Counted from the first letter of the stretch, positions 1-11,934 are shown. The stretch is 64,000 nt of DNA from Protonemura montana (GCA_947568835.1 OX387612.1:11534001-11598000), one strand, 5' to 3'. Translations and numbers: made by a program. The notes: generated by a model not told the origin, from the sequence alone.

Positions 1-55
1 TTGATCGGCATTTTCCACAATAAATCCGCTGCAGGAATCGATTCTTCCAACTTAC

Positions 56-553
56 CAGTGGTGTAGTCCTACATTATTTTGTTTTGGGTATACGCTGGGT
101 TATCAGGCCTTGAGTTCCAAATGCCGTGGTCATCACTAGGTTAGGTACTGGCTAGGTACTTCTAGTCTATTTACTTGTTTATAGTTCATAGATAGTTGAT
201 TCCTATCAACAGTAAAACTACTACTTGGTGTTGGGGTAGCTGCAATCGCGCTTTCCTCGGGTGGGTTGAATGAGTACGTTGACTGCTTGGAAAAACCATT
301 GCATACCCATCCAGATCATACGAACCGCTATTATACACGGACTACCCACTTTTCAGAATAAACTTTGCTTTTCCAGTTTTTATAGTGCAGGTTGTAGGGA
401 GATTAAGAATTGTCGTTGCAAAACGCAATTTAAAGTTATGCAAAGAGTATTTACTGGGCGTATACCCTGTAATTTTTTTGGGTATACGCTCGGTGTCGAA
501 AAGTTTTTTGGGTATACGGCTAATACCCGCGTACACCCTCGACTACACCACTG
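56..553. mobile_element. hAT-type non-autonomous transposon, 498 bp
   Basis: The element begins CAGTGGTGTAGTC and ends with its exact reverse complement. It is flanked by a perfect 8-bp direct repeat CAACTTAC (48-55 and 554-561). An 8-bp target duplication with CAGTG termini is the hAT signature. The interior repeats the phrase GGGTATACG several times and has no transposase-like frame, so this is a MITE-like deletion derivative. The empty site reads continuously across the two flanks. Confidence 0.85.
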
Positions 554-680
554 CAACTTACCTTGCACTGAACGAGTCCGTCCGTTGTGCTTTGCTCGTT
601 TAAATTTCGCGTCTACCCATCCCAGTGGCGTTGCAAGCCACTGTCGATCGTGACTAACGTGTTTCTGGTTTTGTCTGCAG

Positions 681-2811
681 TCGGCGGTTGTCATTCACGA
701 TTGAAGAAAGTGACGGTGAAGACCTCGAGGAACCTGAGCCCCCAGGCTTCCCCCGCAACAAGTGTCGTACGATGGAATATATTCGACAACAAAACTACAG
801 GTACGCAACTGCATGGACGTAAAGCTCCCTGCTCCAAACCGGAACTTGGATTGTAAGCTGACATTTTAATTCGACATGTACATCGGTGAGAATGCAATCA
901 ACTGAGAGCGTACACAACTACCCTCTAGAAACTTTGTTCCCATTCGTGGAATAGACCCACAGTTGTTAGCTTACGAGGCACATACTCATGGACTTAACCT
1001 CAAAAAGTTGTTGCTAGCAACCGTCTAGCGGGAACATAATTGATGAACGGTTTGTCGTGTTGGAAACACCGGCTCTCGTTAGATCACCAAAGTTAAGCAA
1101 TACTGTGCTGAGTCAGGTATTGGATGGGTGACCATCATACACATGACCACTTCTGTTCGGGAGAGAGGTTGGAGGGATGAAAGTTAAGCAACACTGCGCT
1201 GAGTCGGGTATTGGATGGGTGACCATCATACACATGACCAGTTCTGTTCGGTAGAGAGGTTGGAGGGATGAAAGTTAAGCAACACTGCGCTGAGTCGGGT
1301 ATTGGATGGGTGACCATCATACACACGACCAGTTCTGTTCGGGAGAGAGGTTGGAGGGATGAAAGTTAAGCAACACTGCGCTGGGTCAGGTAGTGGATGG
1401 GTGACCATCATATACATGACCAGTTCTGTTCGGTAGAGAGGTTGGAGGGATGAAAGTAAAGCAACACTGCGCTAAGTCGGGTATTGGATGGGTGACCATC
1501 ATACACATGACCAGTTCTGTTCGGGAGAGAGGTTGGAGGGATGAAAGTTAATACAGCAACTTCACTCGCCTTGCTTATCATCCTCTCGACAGCATGGATT
1601 TGTGGAGGAATCCTGTTGTTCGCGTTGTACTGTCCTTCGGAAGGGACGTTAAGCCGGTGGTCCCCTTGGTCTTCGACAGGAGTAGGCTACGTGCCGGCAC
1701 CGGGTTTCCCCTCCTCCCTTCTAGGCTAGGTTAGGTTCTTCATCATCATCATCATCCACTCATTCACCGACGCCATCAGACCAGTGCTGCATGGCACGTT
1801 GTCAAAACAGTGCGTCATTAATCACCGCAAATAATAATATTTTCATAGATGTGTTGCCTAATCTGCGGCCTTTCTTTTCACGCAGGTTTCCACTCTGCCT
1901 TGGTTTGGATGGAAAGCTGTCCGCGGTGGGACGTAATCCGATCTCCTACCAGCGTCATCGAGACGTCTCTACAGCAGCGTCGATAGATGTAAGTCGGCAT
2001 GCGAGCCTTCCAATACAAGTCCGTAATCTCTCGCCCTAGAATTGGCTTTTCAAAGACGTATCGCGTCAAAAACTGGATACATTTTGTCTCCTTCTAAGAG
2101 ATATAATCCACAGGTTCATAACCAACGTACAAAGCTAATGATTGTTTTTAGACTCATGTCTACTTGATGTAAACTTAGCACTTGTTTTAACAAAAACTAT
2201 TTCAACTGGGTTTTGAATGCTAAGTGAAGAACAACTTAATTTCCCAACGTTTCGTAACTTGTACCTGTTACTTTATCAAGGGTAAGAGCAGTCCTGACAA
2301 TACATAATACATTAGTTTTTTAGTTATTGAACCTGATTATTTTATTTAGATGCATTTAGGAAGCTTGAACTTGGTAATTGTTATAATTTTATAAGGTTAT
2401 TTTGTTATTGGAAAATTGTCAGGACTGCTCTTACCCTTGATAAAGTAACAGGTACAAGTTACGAAACGTTGGGAAATTTAGTTGTCCTTTACTAAGTTTT
2501 CAAACCCCATTTCAAATAGTTTTTCTACATAGCTAATGTTTTCCCAAGTTTGAAAACTGGTTTTGCGCAATTTTTCCCGAGTAAACGTCGCTGTCCGGAG
2601 CATGTTTTACTGAGTGCAAGAGTCGTCATGTACCTGGCAACGAGTCTAATATGACTTTATTCTGTTGTCTTCAGGTGAACTCCACGAGCCGCTGCTGGAA
2701 TCGGCTTCCTCCGACGAGACCTTGCTTCAAGCCCTGGAAATTGTAGCGAGGACGCGCTGTGAGAGTTTTATCGGGGCTCTGAGGAAACATGGGGCAACTT
2801 TTGTTTGTTAG
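681..2811 (+). CDS. Unrecognised gene, three exons seen (3' part)
   Basis: Three coding-like blocks with good splice signals lie in order. Exon 681-800 (after TCTGCAG, before GTACGC) reads RRLSFTIEESDGEDLEEPEP then GFPRNKCRTMEYIRQQNY. Exon 1886-1988 (after ACGCAG, before GTAAGT) joins in phase and contains GLDGKLSAVGRNPISYQRHR. Exon 2675-2811 (after TCTTCAG) reads ELHEPLLESASSDETLLQAL, then a short helix-like tail ending FVC and TAG at 2809-2811. The first junction is in frame. The second is not if GTAAGT at 1989 is used; a weaker donor at 1993 restores the frame, or a small exon is missed. Upstream exons are not visible, so the start is unknown. The 5S-SINE copy lies in the first intron. I do not recognise the family. 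Confidence 0.45.
1060..1830 (+). mobile_element. 5S-rRNA-derived SINE, about 5 tandem heads
   Basis: The head (from about 1060) matches the 5S rRNA interior: GTTGGAAACACCGG, GATCACC.AAGTTAAGCAA and TATTGGATGGGTGACC, which are the 5S box A and box C regions. A 91-bp unit (box A to box C plus a linker containing GAGAGAGGTTGGAGGGATGAA) is repeated, with starts near 1183, 1274, 1365 and so on. From about 1545 comes a unique body (CTTCACTCGCCTTGCTTATC through CGGAAGGGACGTTAAGCCGG) and a CATCATCAT-rich tail ending near 1830. This + copy defines the order head, body, tail for the family. Confidence 0.85.
2130..2545. mobile_element. Foldback repeat family F, copy 1
   Basis: Two arms in inverted orientation: AATTTCCCAACGTTTCGTAA..CTTTATCAAGGGTAAGAGCAGTCC on the left, and the reverse complement ending near 2540 on the right. 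The arms enclose about 130 bp of AT-rich DNA. The same family recurs at about 9890, 21200, 26836, 34985, 42124 and 43840. The ACGAAACGT(T/C)GGG phrase resembles the end of Penelope-like elements; no coding part is present. Confidence 0.7.
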
Positions 2812-3004
2812 TTAATATCTTTCATTGCTTGCTTTGCGGGGCTTAACGTCACGTCAGTTCAGAGGCTGTTCAAGTCTCGAGTTCGGGAAATATTCATAAT
2901 TATTGATTAATTTGTGTGACATGAGAGAAGTTGAGAAAAATTCGGGGACAAGGCCATTGTTGTTAGACTTCCTGTCCAAGTTTTGGATTGTTGTAGGTTC
3001 TTTC

Positions 3005-4345
3005 TAGAGGTGTATCGTTCTTCACGGTTAGATTGGTTCGGTACCGAACCGTAGTAGGTTTGTTAGGTTTGTTAGGTTTGTTAGGTTTGTTAGGTTTTGG
3101 TGTCGAATGGTTGTTTCTTTGTCGCTTTGTCCATCGTTGAGGGTCGCCAGAATTAGGTCGACTTGTTCTTCTAGTTTTCATGTCCAATATTTTTTTGTCT
3201 TCTCTCATGTTGCGCTTTTTCTCTTAGCTTGCCTTACGCCTAGAACATTTTGTAATATTGTGGTAAATAAGACCAAGACAACAACATAGCAGGTCGAGTC
3301 ATAAGGGGAGAGTAGAGTTTCCTCAGATGCTTTGAGATTCATGTGAACTAATTTACAAGCCATAGGACTTTATCGCTCGCCTGCATAATGTTCCTGTTTG
3401 CACCCGTGAGGCCCGCCTCGGACGTTCGTTTTTCATGGTTTTCGCGCGTCTTAAGTTAAGCTAATGCTGGGCGATTGATTATAATCTCCACAAATCACAG
3501 ATTATAATCGGCCATGACCACTGACCTCACGGAACAAACGCTTGGAAATATCAAATGAATCACTCTCATAGTTAGCAAGATTTACGTAAACACAAACACG
3601 TAAATAGTAATTCAGATATTGTTAAAGCATTTGAATTGTATTTGATGGCGATATTAATGTCATTCTATATATTGTGTTGTGATATAAAAATTTACAACCC
3701 TATAGTCTTTTGATTGGGATCCCTGGATGAAAAGAAATTTCACGAATTTGCGGTACTTGTAAATCTGGAATTCCTGTAACTTCCACTTCCAAATTTTCCT
3801 TCCGCCTAAAGGTACCTCAGTATATTCTTATTATTGTACACATTAAGTTACTCAAGGTAGCAAGAAATCGTAAGTGTGTTGAGAATTAGACGCCATTTAA
3901 CCCCTTCAGAAAATCCTGCCCAAATTTTCCTTCTGCGTAAAGGTACCTTTAGGTACCTCTGTATGTTCTTTTAATTGGACAAGATTTTTTAGTTGGACCG
4001 GGTTTTCGTCTGGTAGTTACAGCTGGTTTAGACATTCACGCTTCTCTGGTATGTTTATTATTTTAGTCGTAATTGTGTCCTTTTAGTGCATTCTCAGTTT
4101 ATAAGTAATTTTTGTGTGTTTTGATGTGATTTATTTTATTTTGAGCCTAGATTTAAATTGTTTTTGTATTTCTTTTAATTACTGGCAATATTTTTCATTT
4201 CTTTATGTTCGAATTTGCGCGAATGGCCTTAAATTACATGGTCCATTGCTGGGTTTCTGATTGGCTTAGCGGGCATGATAGTAGCCTCCTAAGAGGTGTT
4301 TAAATGTCAGCCATGTTTAATCAGAATGTGCCGCTGGTTGGGCCG
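3005..4345. repeat. Dispersed repeat R, copy 1 (about 1.3 kb)
   Basis: Most of this stretch is repeated in the same orientation at 52105-53290. Shared landmarks include GTCTTCTCTCATGTTGCG, CCATAGGACTTTATCGCTCG, CGGCCATGACCACTGACCTC and TGTGCCGCT.GTTGG. It begins with short TTAGGTTTG repeats (3055-3098). No long frame or clear terminal repeats were found. Fragments related to its 3900-4030 part also occur inverted at 4430-4530 and 50530-50960. Confidence 0.75.
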
Positions 4346-4539
4346 GACCCCAACAAGCAGCCCATTGAGATTGTCGAATTGAAACATCTTGTAAAATGAT
4401 GACAGCATAACGAGGTTTCTTGAGGTAGAAGGCAATTTTGTGCCCGAATGTTCTAAATGGGTTTAAAATCGTCCACGACACGATTTCTTGCTATCTTGAG
4501 TAACTAAACCCGGCCTTTACTTCCAAACGAAAACCTGTT

Positions 4540-5150
4540 GATTGAATGATTGATTATTGGGGTTTAACGACGCACTGTTATACAACTGGGCATACGGCAC
4601 TGGTCTAATGGCGACGGTGAATGAGCGGATGATTATGAGGATGATGATTAATCTAACCTAGCCTAGAAGGGAGGCGGGGAAACCCGGTGACCGCACGTAC
4701 CCTACTTCTGTTGAAAAGCTTGGACCACCGGCTTAACGTCCCTTCCGAAGGACGGTACAACGCGAACAACAGGATTCCTCCACAAATCCATGCTGTCGAG
4801 AAATTGATAAGCAAGGCGAGTGAAGTTGCTATGTTAACTTTCATCCCTCCAACCTCTCACCTAAACAGAACTGGTCATGTGTATGATAGTCACCCATCCA
4901 ATACCTGACTCGGCGCAGTGTTGCTTAACTTTCATCCCTCCAACCTCTCTCCCGTACAGAACTGGTCATGTGTATGATGGTCACCCATCCAATACCTGAC
5001 CCATCGCAGTGTTGCTTATCTTTGATCCCTCCAACCTCTCTCCCGAACAGAACTGGTCATGTGTATGATGGTCACCCATACAATACCTGACCCAGCGCAG
5101 TGTTGCTTAACTTCGGTGATTTAACGAGAACCGGTGTTTCCAACACGCCA
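4540..5150 (-). mobile_element. 5S-derived SINE, about 3 heads
   Basis: Reverse-strand copy of the family described at 1060-1830. Tail and GTGTTTAACGACGCACTGTT-like end near 4560, body 4620-4850, then about three 91-bp 5S-like units ending with the head GGTTCTCGTTAAATCACCGAAGT near 5135. Confidence 0.85.
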
Positions 5151-5157
5151 AACAGGG

Positions 5158-5505
5158 AGTAGCCCCCCTTCATTTTCTCGCTAATAAATGTTAACACAAA
5201 TTTTGTTAAAGTTAGCCTTTTTTTGTCCAAGGCTGGGCCAAAAATTTAGACCATCACTGATCGAAAGCTTATCACGTACTCTATCATCTGTAAAAATTTC
5301 AAGGGAGTACCTCCCCTTCATTTTCTCGCAAATAAATGATGACAAAAATTTTGTTAAAGTTAGCCTTTTTTGTCCAATTCTGGGCCAAAAATTTAGACCA
5401 TCACTGATCGAAAGCTTATCAAGTACTATATCATCTTTGAAAATTTCAAGGGAGTACCCCCCCTTCATTTTCTCGCAAATAAATGAAAACCAAATTTTTT
5501 TATTG
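5158..5505. repeat. About 151-bp tandem repeat, 2.2 copies
   Basis: The phrase CTTCATTTTCTCGC.AATAAATG recurs at about 5168, 5319 and 5465, with matching intervening sequence (TTTAGACCATCACTGATCGA in both full units). It lies just upstream of ORC2. No coding meaning is visible. Confidence 0.85.
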
Positions 5506-5775
5506 TTAGCCTGTCTCGTTCAGTACATCACGTATTTTTTAAGGCTAGCGCTTATGAGTTTTGTAGGCTGTTTTCTCGTTGCGCTATGTTGAGTTGGTGC
5601 CTTTAGATGGCGTTTTAGATTTTGCGAGCTAAGTATTCATCTGTAATCGTAGATAGTTTATTTCGATCGCCGGCCGCCGGCTCTAATCTGTCAGCTGACC
5701 ACCGAAAGTTTTGGCGGCGAACCGACATGTGAGTGCGGGTAGGAGTGCGGTCCGTATTTTAAACTTTTTTTAGTC

Positions 5776-8700
5776 ATGGAGACTCGCAAGAAAGTGTCCG
5801 TGCATTTTGTACACGAAGAAACTGTGAAGCACTTGATTTTGTCTGTTGATCAGGTCAAGAAAAAGAGTCGTAAACATGAGGGTAAAAAATGTCATCAAAA
5901 CGAAGGTAAGTTGCACCATTCCTAACCTCTAAATTTGTCTTTTCATTACTGTCATCAGCTAATGTATTTATCTATAGTCAGGTTGTATGGATTACCCTTA
6001 AGTGTTTAATTATGTTTCTGTCTTAATCCACATGTTCTATTGAGGCTTATCTATTTCTAGAAAAAGTGCTCAGCGAAATCATTAATAATGGCTCGGAGAT
6101 TCGCCCAACTCTCTTAAGCGATGATACGGATGTTACTGGTCGGGAGCTTTTTAGCATCGAGCGGTCATCTGGTTCTGTAAATAATAGGAAGATGGGAAGT
6201 CTTGAAACAAAATCTTTGGAAGCCGATTCTTCATCGACACCATTATCAGCCAAAAAAACTCCGAAGAAAACTCCGAAAAAAACTCCGAAGAAAACTCCGA
6301 ATGTCAAAGCAGTAACACCGACAAGCAAAACAGGAAATAAGAAAGAAATCAGATCAACAAAAAGCTGTAGTAAACCCGTATCATCGGGCAGGGCTAAACA
6401 AGCTTGTATTAAATCTGTTTTGGATCTAACAAATACACCCTATGCTACAAGGAACAGATTTAAACAAGGTGAGGAGCAAGTGAGGAGACATAAATAGTAG
6501 CTATCATTATTCTATGGTAGTAGTATATGTCAACTAGATGGTCAAGCCATGTTACATGCCTTTTACCTATTAGGCACATGTGCACACCATCTATGATAAA
6601 TGTAACCTTCTCTTGTGGATTTGGAATTTATAAAAACACAACCTATTGTCAAATTGCAAATATAGCTATAGGGCTATAGGGATGGCTATAGGGATGGCTG
6701 TAGCTTGGTACTTGCATTAATAAGTTATGCACTTTTGATGCTTTCAGAGCTTGCCAAGAGAGCCCAGTCTATTGTACAAGGAGATAACAGTGGCAGTGAC
6801 TTTTCCCCAAGTGATTCTGAAAGCTCGAGCAATGACGAGGAGAGCGAAAGCGAAGATGACAGCACCAGGGAAGAGGAGGCTAGACCTGTCACGTTAAAGT
6901 CTATCCAAGTGTCCAACCTTCGAGTGAGCTTGCGACAAAAAGAACGCAATCAAGATGATCTCAATTATGTTGTCGATGCAGATGAATACTTCCGTCAGGG
7001 TAAAACCAAATCATGCACGTCTAATCACACTTTGGGAAGACTGAAAACTCCACGGCTGCCCCCAGATAAACTACGAACATTGCTTGAAAAGAGCAAAAAG
7101 ACTCACGAAAAGCCGATAAGAAATCTTCTCGAAGACCAGCGATGCCTGTTTGCCAAGTGGATATTTGTGCTAAATGAAGGACACAGTGTTTTGACCTACG
7201 GAGTGGGCTCGAAGAGGACTTTGCTCAATTCGTTTCACAAAGAAGCCGTGAATTTTCCTGTCCTTGTTTGCAACGGATATTTTCCTAGTTTAACAATCAA
7301 TCAGGTATTAGAAACTCGCCTTTTTTTTATCTAGGGCCAATTGAACGCAATTTGAGTTGGGTTTTAGATGAGCGTAGTTTATTTAATTTCTGCTTTATAA
7401 GTTTTTTTTTCTTTGTGCTCCTATCCTCTCTCGGGCCCTCACATACTTCTTTTGGTACTCCTACTCATTAATGCGGTAAAATTTAAGCTACAGAAATGAA
7501 TAATCTTAAATTCGAACTAATTAAATTAAATCTGTTGATGAAATTGTACAAAAATCAGCACTCTGACATATTCTAATTCTGACTAATTCTAACATATTTC
7601 TTCTGAAAATGTTTACATTATTTTCGGTCCGTTCCATTGCATATTTCTTCTTTTCATCCCAATCTTTACTTGTTCTGTTTATAAAAGAGTATTTTCCTGT
7701 GTCTTTCTGAAATATTAAAATATTAAAATATTTCTTTCTTAAAAACTACAAATTTTGCCTGGATGTTAATCACAGTGTACCCACCATTTTGTTCAGCTTT
7801 TCTAAAACACCGGTTGTTTATGTTACGTAATTTCTTACACAATTTCCAGATTCTTGATTCGATAACCAACGGCATTCTGAAAACGAGAGAAAGCGTGTCT
7901 GGTTTGTCTGAATCAATCGAACTCATCGAACGATTGTTTCGTGCTGGCAGCAAACATCGAATGCTTCTCATCGTCCACAACATCGAGGGTCCGTGCTTGC
8001 GATCTTTTAAGAGCCAAGAGATCTTGGCAAGAATCGCAAGACTTGAAAATGTCTGGCTCGTTGCTTCTATTGACCACATCAACGGTCCAAACAGTGAGTC
8101 GAGGTCCATTTCATCAACGTCGTTCAAATCTTGATTTATTGTCAATTTAAGGAAGGTCTTAGAACAGAATTGATTTTCCCCTTTTAGCCAACATTTTGGC
8201 AATATTTGAATGAGAATGTTAAAAAAAAATATTTCATTTAATTTTGAATTTGTAGCTAATTTAGGAAGGGTTTGACCTGTTACATAAAAAATAAATGGCA
8301 GCCGTCATTATTTCTCACTGCCCTAATTGCTATTTCACATGTGAAGCTGAGTTGTAGGGTGTTTAAATTTTAAAATCTCTTTTGGAAGTCAAAGTAAGAA
8401 GTCTCATCGATATTTTGCTAATATTTCCAAGTCACCAAATATTCCGTTTCGAAGCAAACATATTAAAAATTATTACTGTATTAAAAAGTAAAAATAATTA
8501 CTGCTCCAGTTAAAATCACTCTCATTACCACCAAACATGTTTTTAAACATTCAAGATATCACTGGGTCAGGTATTGGATGGGCGACCCCCAAACGGTTTA
8601 GCAAATTGGAAATACCGGTCCTCGTAAGATCACCGGAGTGGAGCAACACTGCGCTGGGTCATTTATTGTATGGGTGAACACCAAACTTTTTATCAACCAT

Positions 8701-11012
8701 TCACCAAATTTGTACCATTCTGGCGTTGAGTGCAGGTTCTAGGTAGAGTTTCAACGTCAATGTTACAGTCTCTGCGTGAAAGATGGCCGCCAAATGACTA
8801 CCTTACCGACAAAACTGCAGAGTACCGGAACATCACGTTAAGTGGAGCCACTGTCGTATGAATTTTAATTTCGATATTTCTCGTAGGTTAACTCGCTTTT
8901 GTGACTTTTCATGCTCAAAAAATCTCCATCAATGTTTACCTCAACGATTGATAAACACGTAACGATATTAAAAAGTGAGTTAACCTACGAGAAATATCGA
9001 AATTAAATTTCATACGACAGTGGCTCCACTTAACGTGACGTTCCGGTACTCTGCATTTTTGTCGGTAAGGTAGTCATCTTTCACGCAGAGACTGCATCAA
9101 TGACGTTGAAACTCTACCTATAACCTACACTCAACGATTCTGGTTTCTAACGATTACATCCGGTTCACCCAGTGTGGGACCAGACGATGCTGAGCAACTT
9201 CAACTTCAGCTACTACGACACGACTTCATTTCTCCCGTACACCGAGGAAACGAGCTATGAGAGCTCGCTGATGATTCAACGATCGGGAACTTTGATGCTG
9301 TCGTCGCTGACAAATGTTTTCAAGTCGCTCACCTCCAACGCTCAAGGTAGATCCTCGGTTCCCGCCCTTCAAAGATCGCTTTCACTGAGTTTTTTTTTAT
9401 GACAATGCAATTTACTTTCGTTCTGTTTAAGGGCCGATATTTTAACGGGTCCGTTAAGTAATTAACAGACTGTTAACAAACAAAACACAGCTTGTTATTG
9501 GCTGTTGCTTCCAAAATAACATTAACAAGCTGTTAGGTTTTTAACACATCACTGAAAAGTCATCCTTAAATCAAATTTAAATTCTTAATGCTTTCAATGA
9601 GCATAGCATTTTATTTTTATAAACATTTTAACACTTTTTTGGCGCAGTATAGTGACTGTACTTATTCACAGCCTCATGACGCTCATTAAATGGATTAAAA
9701 TTACCTCAAAACAGTGATTTTCAATCAGCACAGATGGATCTAGAACAAAACTGCAAAATTTAGAACCTAGGGTTTTATTTCCTTGTTGTAATTACATTTT
9801 TTAGAGAGAAGTGCTCATAAAATAAAATATCCTGGCCATTGCAAGCATTCACAATAAAAAAAACTGAATGAAAAAAACTGTATTTTACGATGGTTTTTAG
9901 ACTCATGTCTACTTGATGTAAACTTAGCACTAGTTTTAACAAAAACTTTTTCAACTGGGTTTTGAATGCTAAGTAAAGGGCAACAAAATTTCCTGATGTT
10001 TCGTAACTTGTACCTGTTACTTTATCAAGTTAACTGTTACTTTATACTTTATACTTTTATACTTTATGTTACTTTATTTACAAATGTAAATAGTTTAAAA
10101 TTAAGACTGAAAGATGTTAGATGTAAGGAATGATATGTAACTTACCAAGAATACCAAGTAAGGAATGATATGTAACTTAGAAATAAGAAATCTTTTATGT
10201 AACCCAACAAAACAAGGGGGAATTTATACTATTTGTACTGGACGCCACTGTGCGAGAAACAAATAAAACTAAACCAATCAAAGGGTAAGAGCAGTCCGGA
10301 CAATTTTCCAATAACAAAAGAACCACATAAAATTCTAACAATTACCAAGTTCAAGCATTCTAAATGCATCTAAATTAAATAATCAGGGTCAATAACTTAA
10401 AAACTAATGTATTTTGTATTTTCTGAAATAAAATCCCATACAAATTGGCATTTTTACTAACTAACTAATTATGTGTATGGAAAAATTGCCAATTTTTCGA
10501 GATTGTCCTAACGTTATGTGATACAATTGTATCACAATTGATAAAAGTAACTTGAAGAAATTACTAGTATATGTTACGAAACGTGGGGAAATTTAGTTGT
10601 CCTTTACTTAGCATTCAAAACCCATTTCAAATATTTTTTCTTAAAAATATATGGTATTTTCTAAAACTAACCTATAAATGCAATAATATGAACTTGGGTG
10701 TCCTGCCCCGAGTAAAACCTCCGGTAAAACTTAACGTTCGTTACAGGAATCTTCATGGTGATAGCCGATTACCAGCTGACTCGATCCAAGCAAAAAGGCG
10801 TCTACCAAGGCATGCAGTTCAAAGATCTGTATCGATCTTGTCGCGATCAGATGCTGGTCAGTTCCGACCAAACCCTCAGAGCTCAGCTCACGGAGTTCCT
10901 CGATCACAAGCTTATCATCTCGAAACGAGGTCAAGGCGGCTCAGAAATGCTGACAATTCCCCTTGAAAAGTGTCTGCTCGAAACCTTCCTCGAGCACAGA
11001 AACGAAGGCTAG
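5776..11012 (+). CDS. ORC2: Origin recognition complex subunit 2 (six exons, 592 aa)
   Basis: Exons 5776-5905, 6061-6468, 6748-7304, 7850-8093, 9173-9346 and 10747-11012 all have GT-AG borders and compatible phases; the exon 4/5 join rebuilds the Met of NGPNMWD. Total 1779 nt, 592 aa (human about 577). Recognisable ORC2 signatures: LLTYG-type YGVGSKRTLL (330 onward), NGYFPSLTINQ, LLIVHNIEG, LVASIDHINGP, LPYTEETSYESSL, and the C-terminal winged helix with LRAQLTEFLDHKL. The N-terminal third is disordered, with a four-fold KKTP repeat (about 108-122) and an acidic Ser/Glu stretch. ORC2 is a core ORC subunit that positions MCM loading at origins. A GC-rich segment (5665-5750) precedes the ATG. 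Introns carry 5S fragments, a palindromic MITE and a family F repeat. Confidence 0.96.
8560..8695 (+). repeat. Degenerate 5S-derived fragments in ORC2 intron 4
   Basis: Two box-C-like phrases (GGTATTGGATGGGCGACC and TTTATTGTATGGGTGAAC) about 85 bp apart, separated by GATCACCGGAGTGGAGCAAC. These are older relatives of the 5S SINE heads, without body or tail. Confidence 0.7.
8724..9136. mobile_element. Palindromic MITE family P, copy 1 (413 bp)
   Basis: The element starts CGTTGAGTGCAGGTTC and ends with its near reverse complement; the whole element is a long inverted repeat around a short centre near 8930. It is flanked by a perfect 7-bp direct repeat ATTCTGG (8717-8723 and 9137-9143). It sits in ORC2 intron 4, ending 36 bp before exon 5. 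Each arm carries a GGCCATCTTTCACGC-type end segment, although the right arm has lost part of it in this copy. Confidence 0.88.
9890..10665. mobile_element. Foldback family F, copy 2, interrupted
   Basis: The left arm (GACTCATGTCTACTTGATGT..TACCTGTTACTTTATCAA) starts near 9898. About 250 bp of AT-rich, poorly matched sequence follows, then the middle and right arm from about 10285 to 10665 (TGTTACGAAACGTGGGGAAA). It lies in ORC2 intron 5. Confidence 0.65.
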
Positions 11013-11076
11013 AGGAAATGTGTAGCGCAATCGTGACGGGACAGCAACAGCCTGTCGAAAGTTAACCTTAAACTGG

Positions 11077-11082
11077 AATAAA
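11077..11082 (+). promoter_or_regulatory. Polyadenylation signal of ORC2
   Basis: AATAAA lies 65 bp past the ORC2 stop codon and is followed by a G-rich stretch. It is the first such hexamer downstream. Confidence 0.6.
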
Positions 11083-11099
11083 GTGAGGGGAGAGGAGGG

Positions 11100-11930
11100 A
11101 AGTTATCGATAGAAACCGTGATAAGTGGCAAGAGTTTAAGAAAAGTTTCTGATATCGTATGTGCGTTGATGTCGTGATAGGAGATAGCATTTTAAAGCTT
11201 TCGAGGTTAATTTCTGCCAACATTACCAGAGGAATCAACTGTGTTAAAAAAGCTTAGGTAAAGGCATCTGCTCTCATGAGCAACACTCATGTCAACTTTA
11301 TCTTACATTTGCACTTGGCTTTTGAATGCTGAAGAAAACAACTAATTTTCCCAAAGTTACATGACTGAAGCCTGTTACTTCGTGCATTCAAAAACTCATT
11401 TGTAAATGGTCTGTTTTTTTTTCCTTGACCATGCCATAGCTGCTTTTAATTTGTAAATTTGTTACTTTGTAATTTTTTGCATGTTTGTTTTTTATTTGTT
11501 ACTCTCCTCTGCGTGATGCTCAATCCCCAGCCGCTGGCATACTGCAATTACCATGATTTTAATGTTCATACTCTTTTAATAAATTAGTTGCCGGTTGTTT
11601 GTGTCGTTTATGCTGTTTTGATCTGGTGATATTATTGAAAGTGTATTTTCTACAATCCAATATTAACGATGCAGGCCATCGACAAGCAATTAATAAAACT
11701 AGTTCTATTTTTAATTTCCAAGACACTGCAGACGATTAATAAACGATGTAATACCAACTGTAATACTGCTCTTTGTTTTCATTTGTTTAGCTCATGCCTT
11801 CTTGTTTATTGTTGTAATGCAAATAGGGTGCCAAGAAGAATATCTTTTCACCTCGATACACCTCGATTCACACCTAGAATTTGAAAATGAAAATGATTGA
11901 GTTTTTTTATAATATCAAAACGGTTTGCTC
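11100..11930. other. ORC2 downstream region, no gene seen
   Basis: AT-rich DNA. A degraded piece resembling family F (CACTTGGCTTTTGAATGC.. near 11310-11400) is the only thing recognised. Confidence 0.4.
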
Positions 11931-11934
11931 ACGA

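Noticed and set aside
1060-1545. Functional 5S rRNA genes
   Set aside because: Units cover only the interior of 5S RNA, lack its 3' end and terminator, and are attached to a SINE body.
3055-3098. Telomere-like TTAGGTTTG repeats
   Set aside because: The unit is not the TTAGGG or TTAGG telomere repeat, is only a few copies long, and is part of dispersed repeat R.
5188-5592. 134-codon + and 95-codon - frames
   Set aside because: Explained by the 151-bp tandem duplication; both strands open together.
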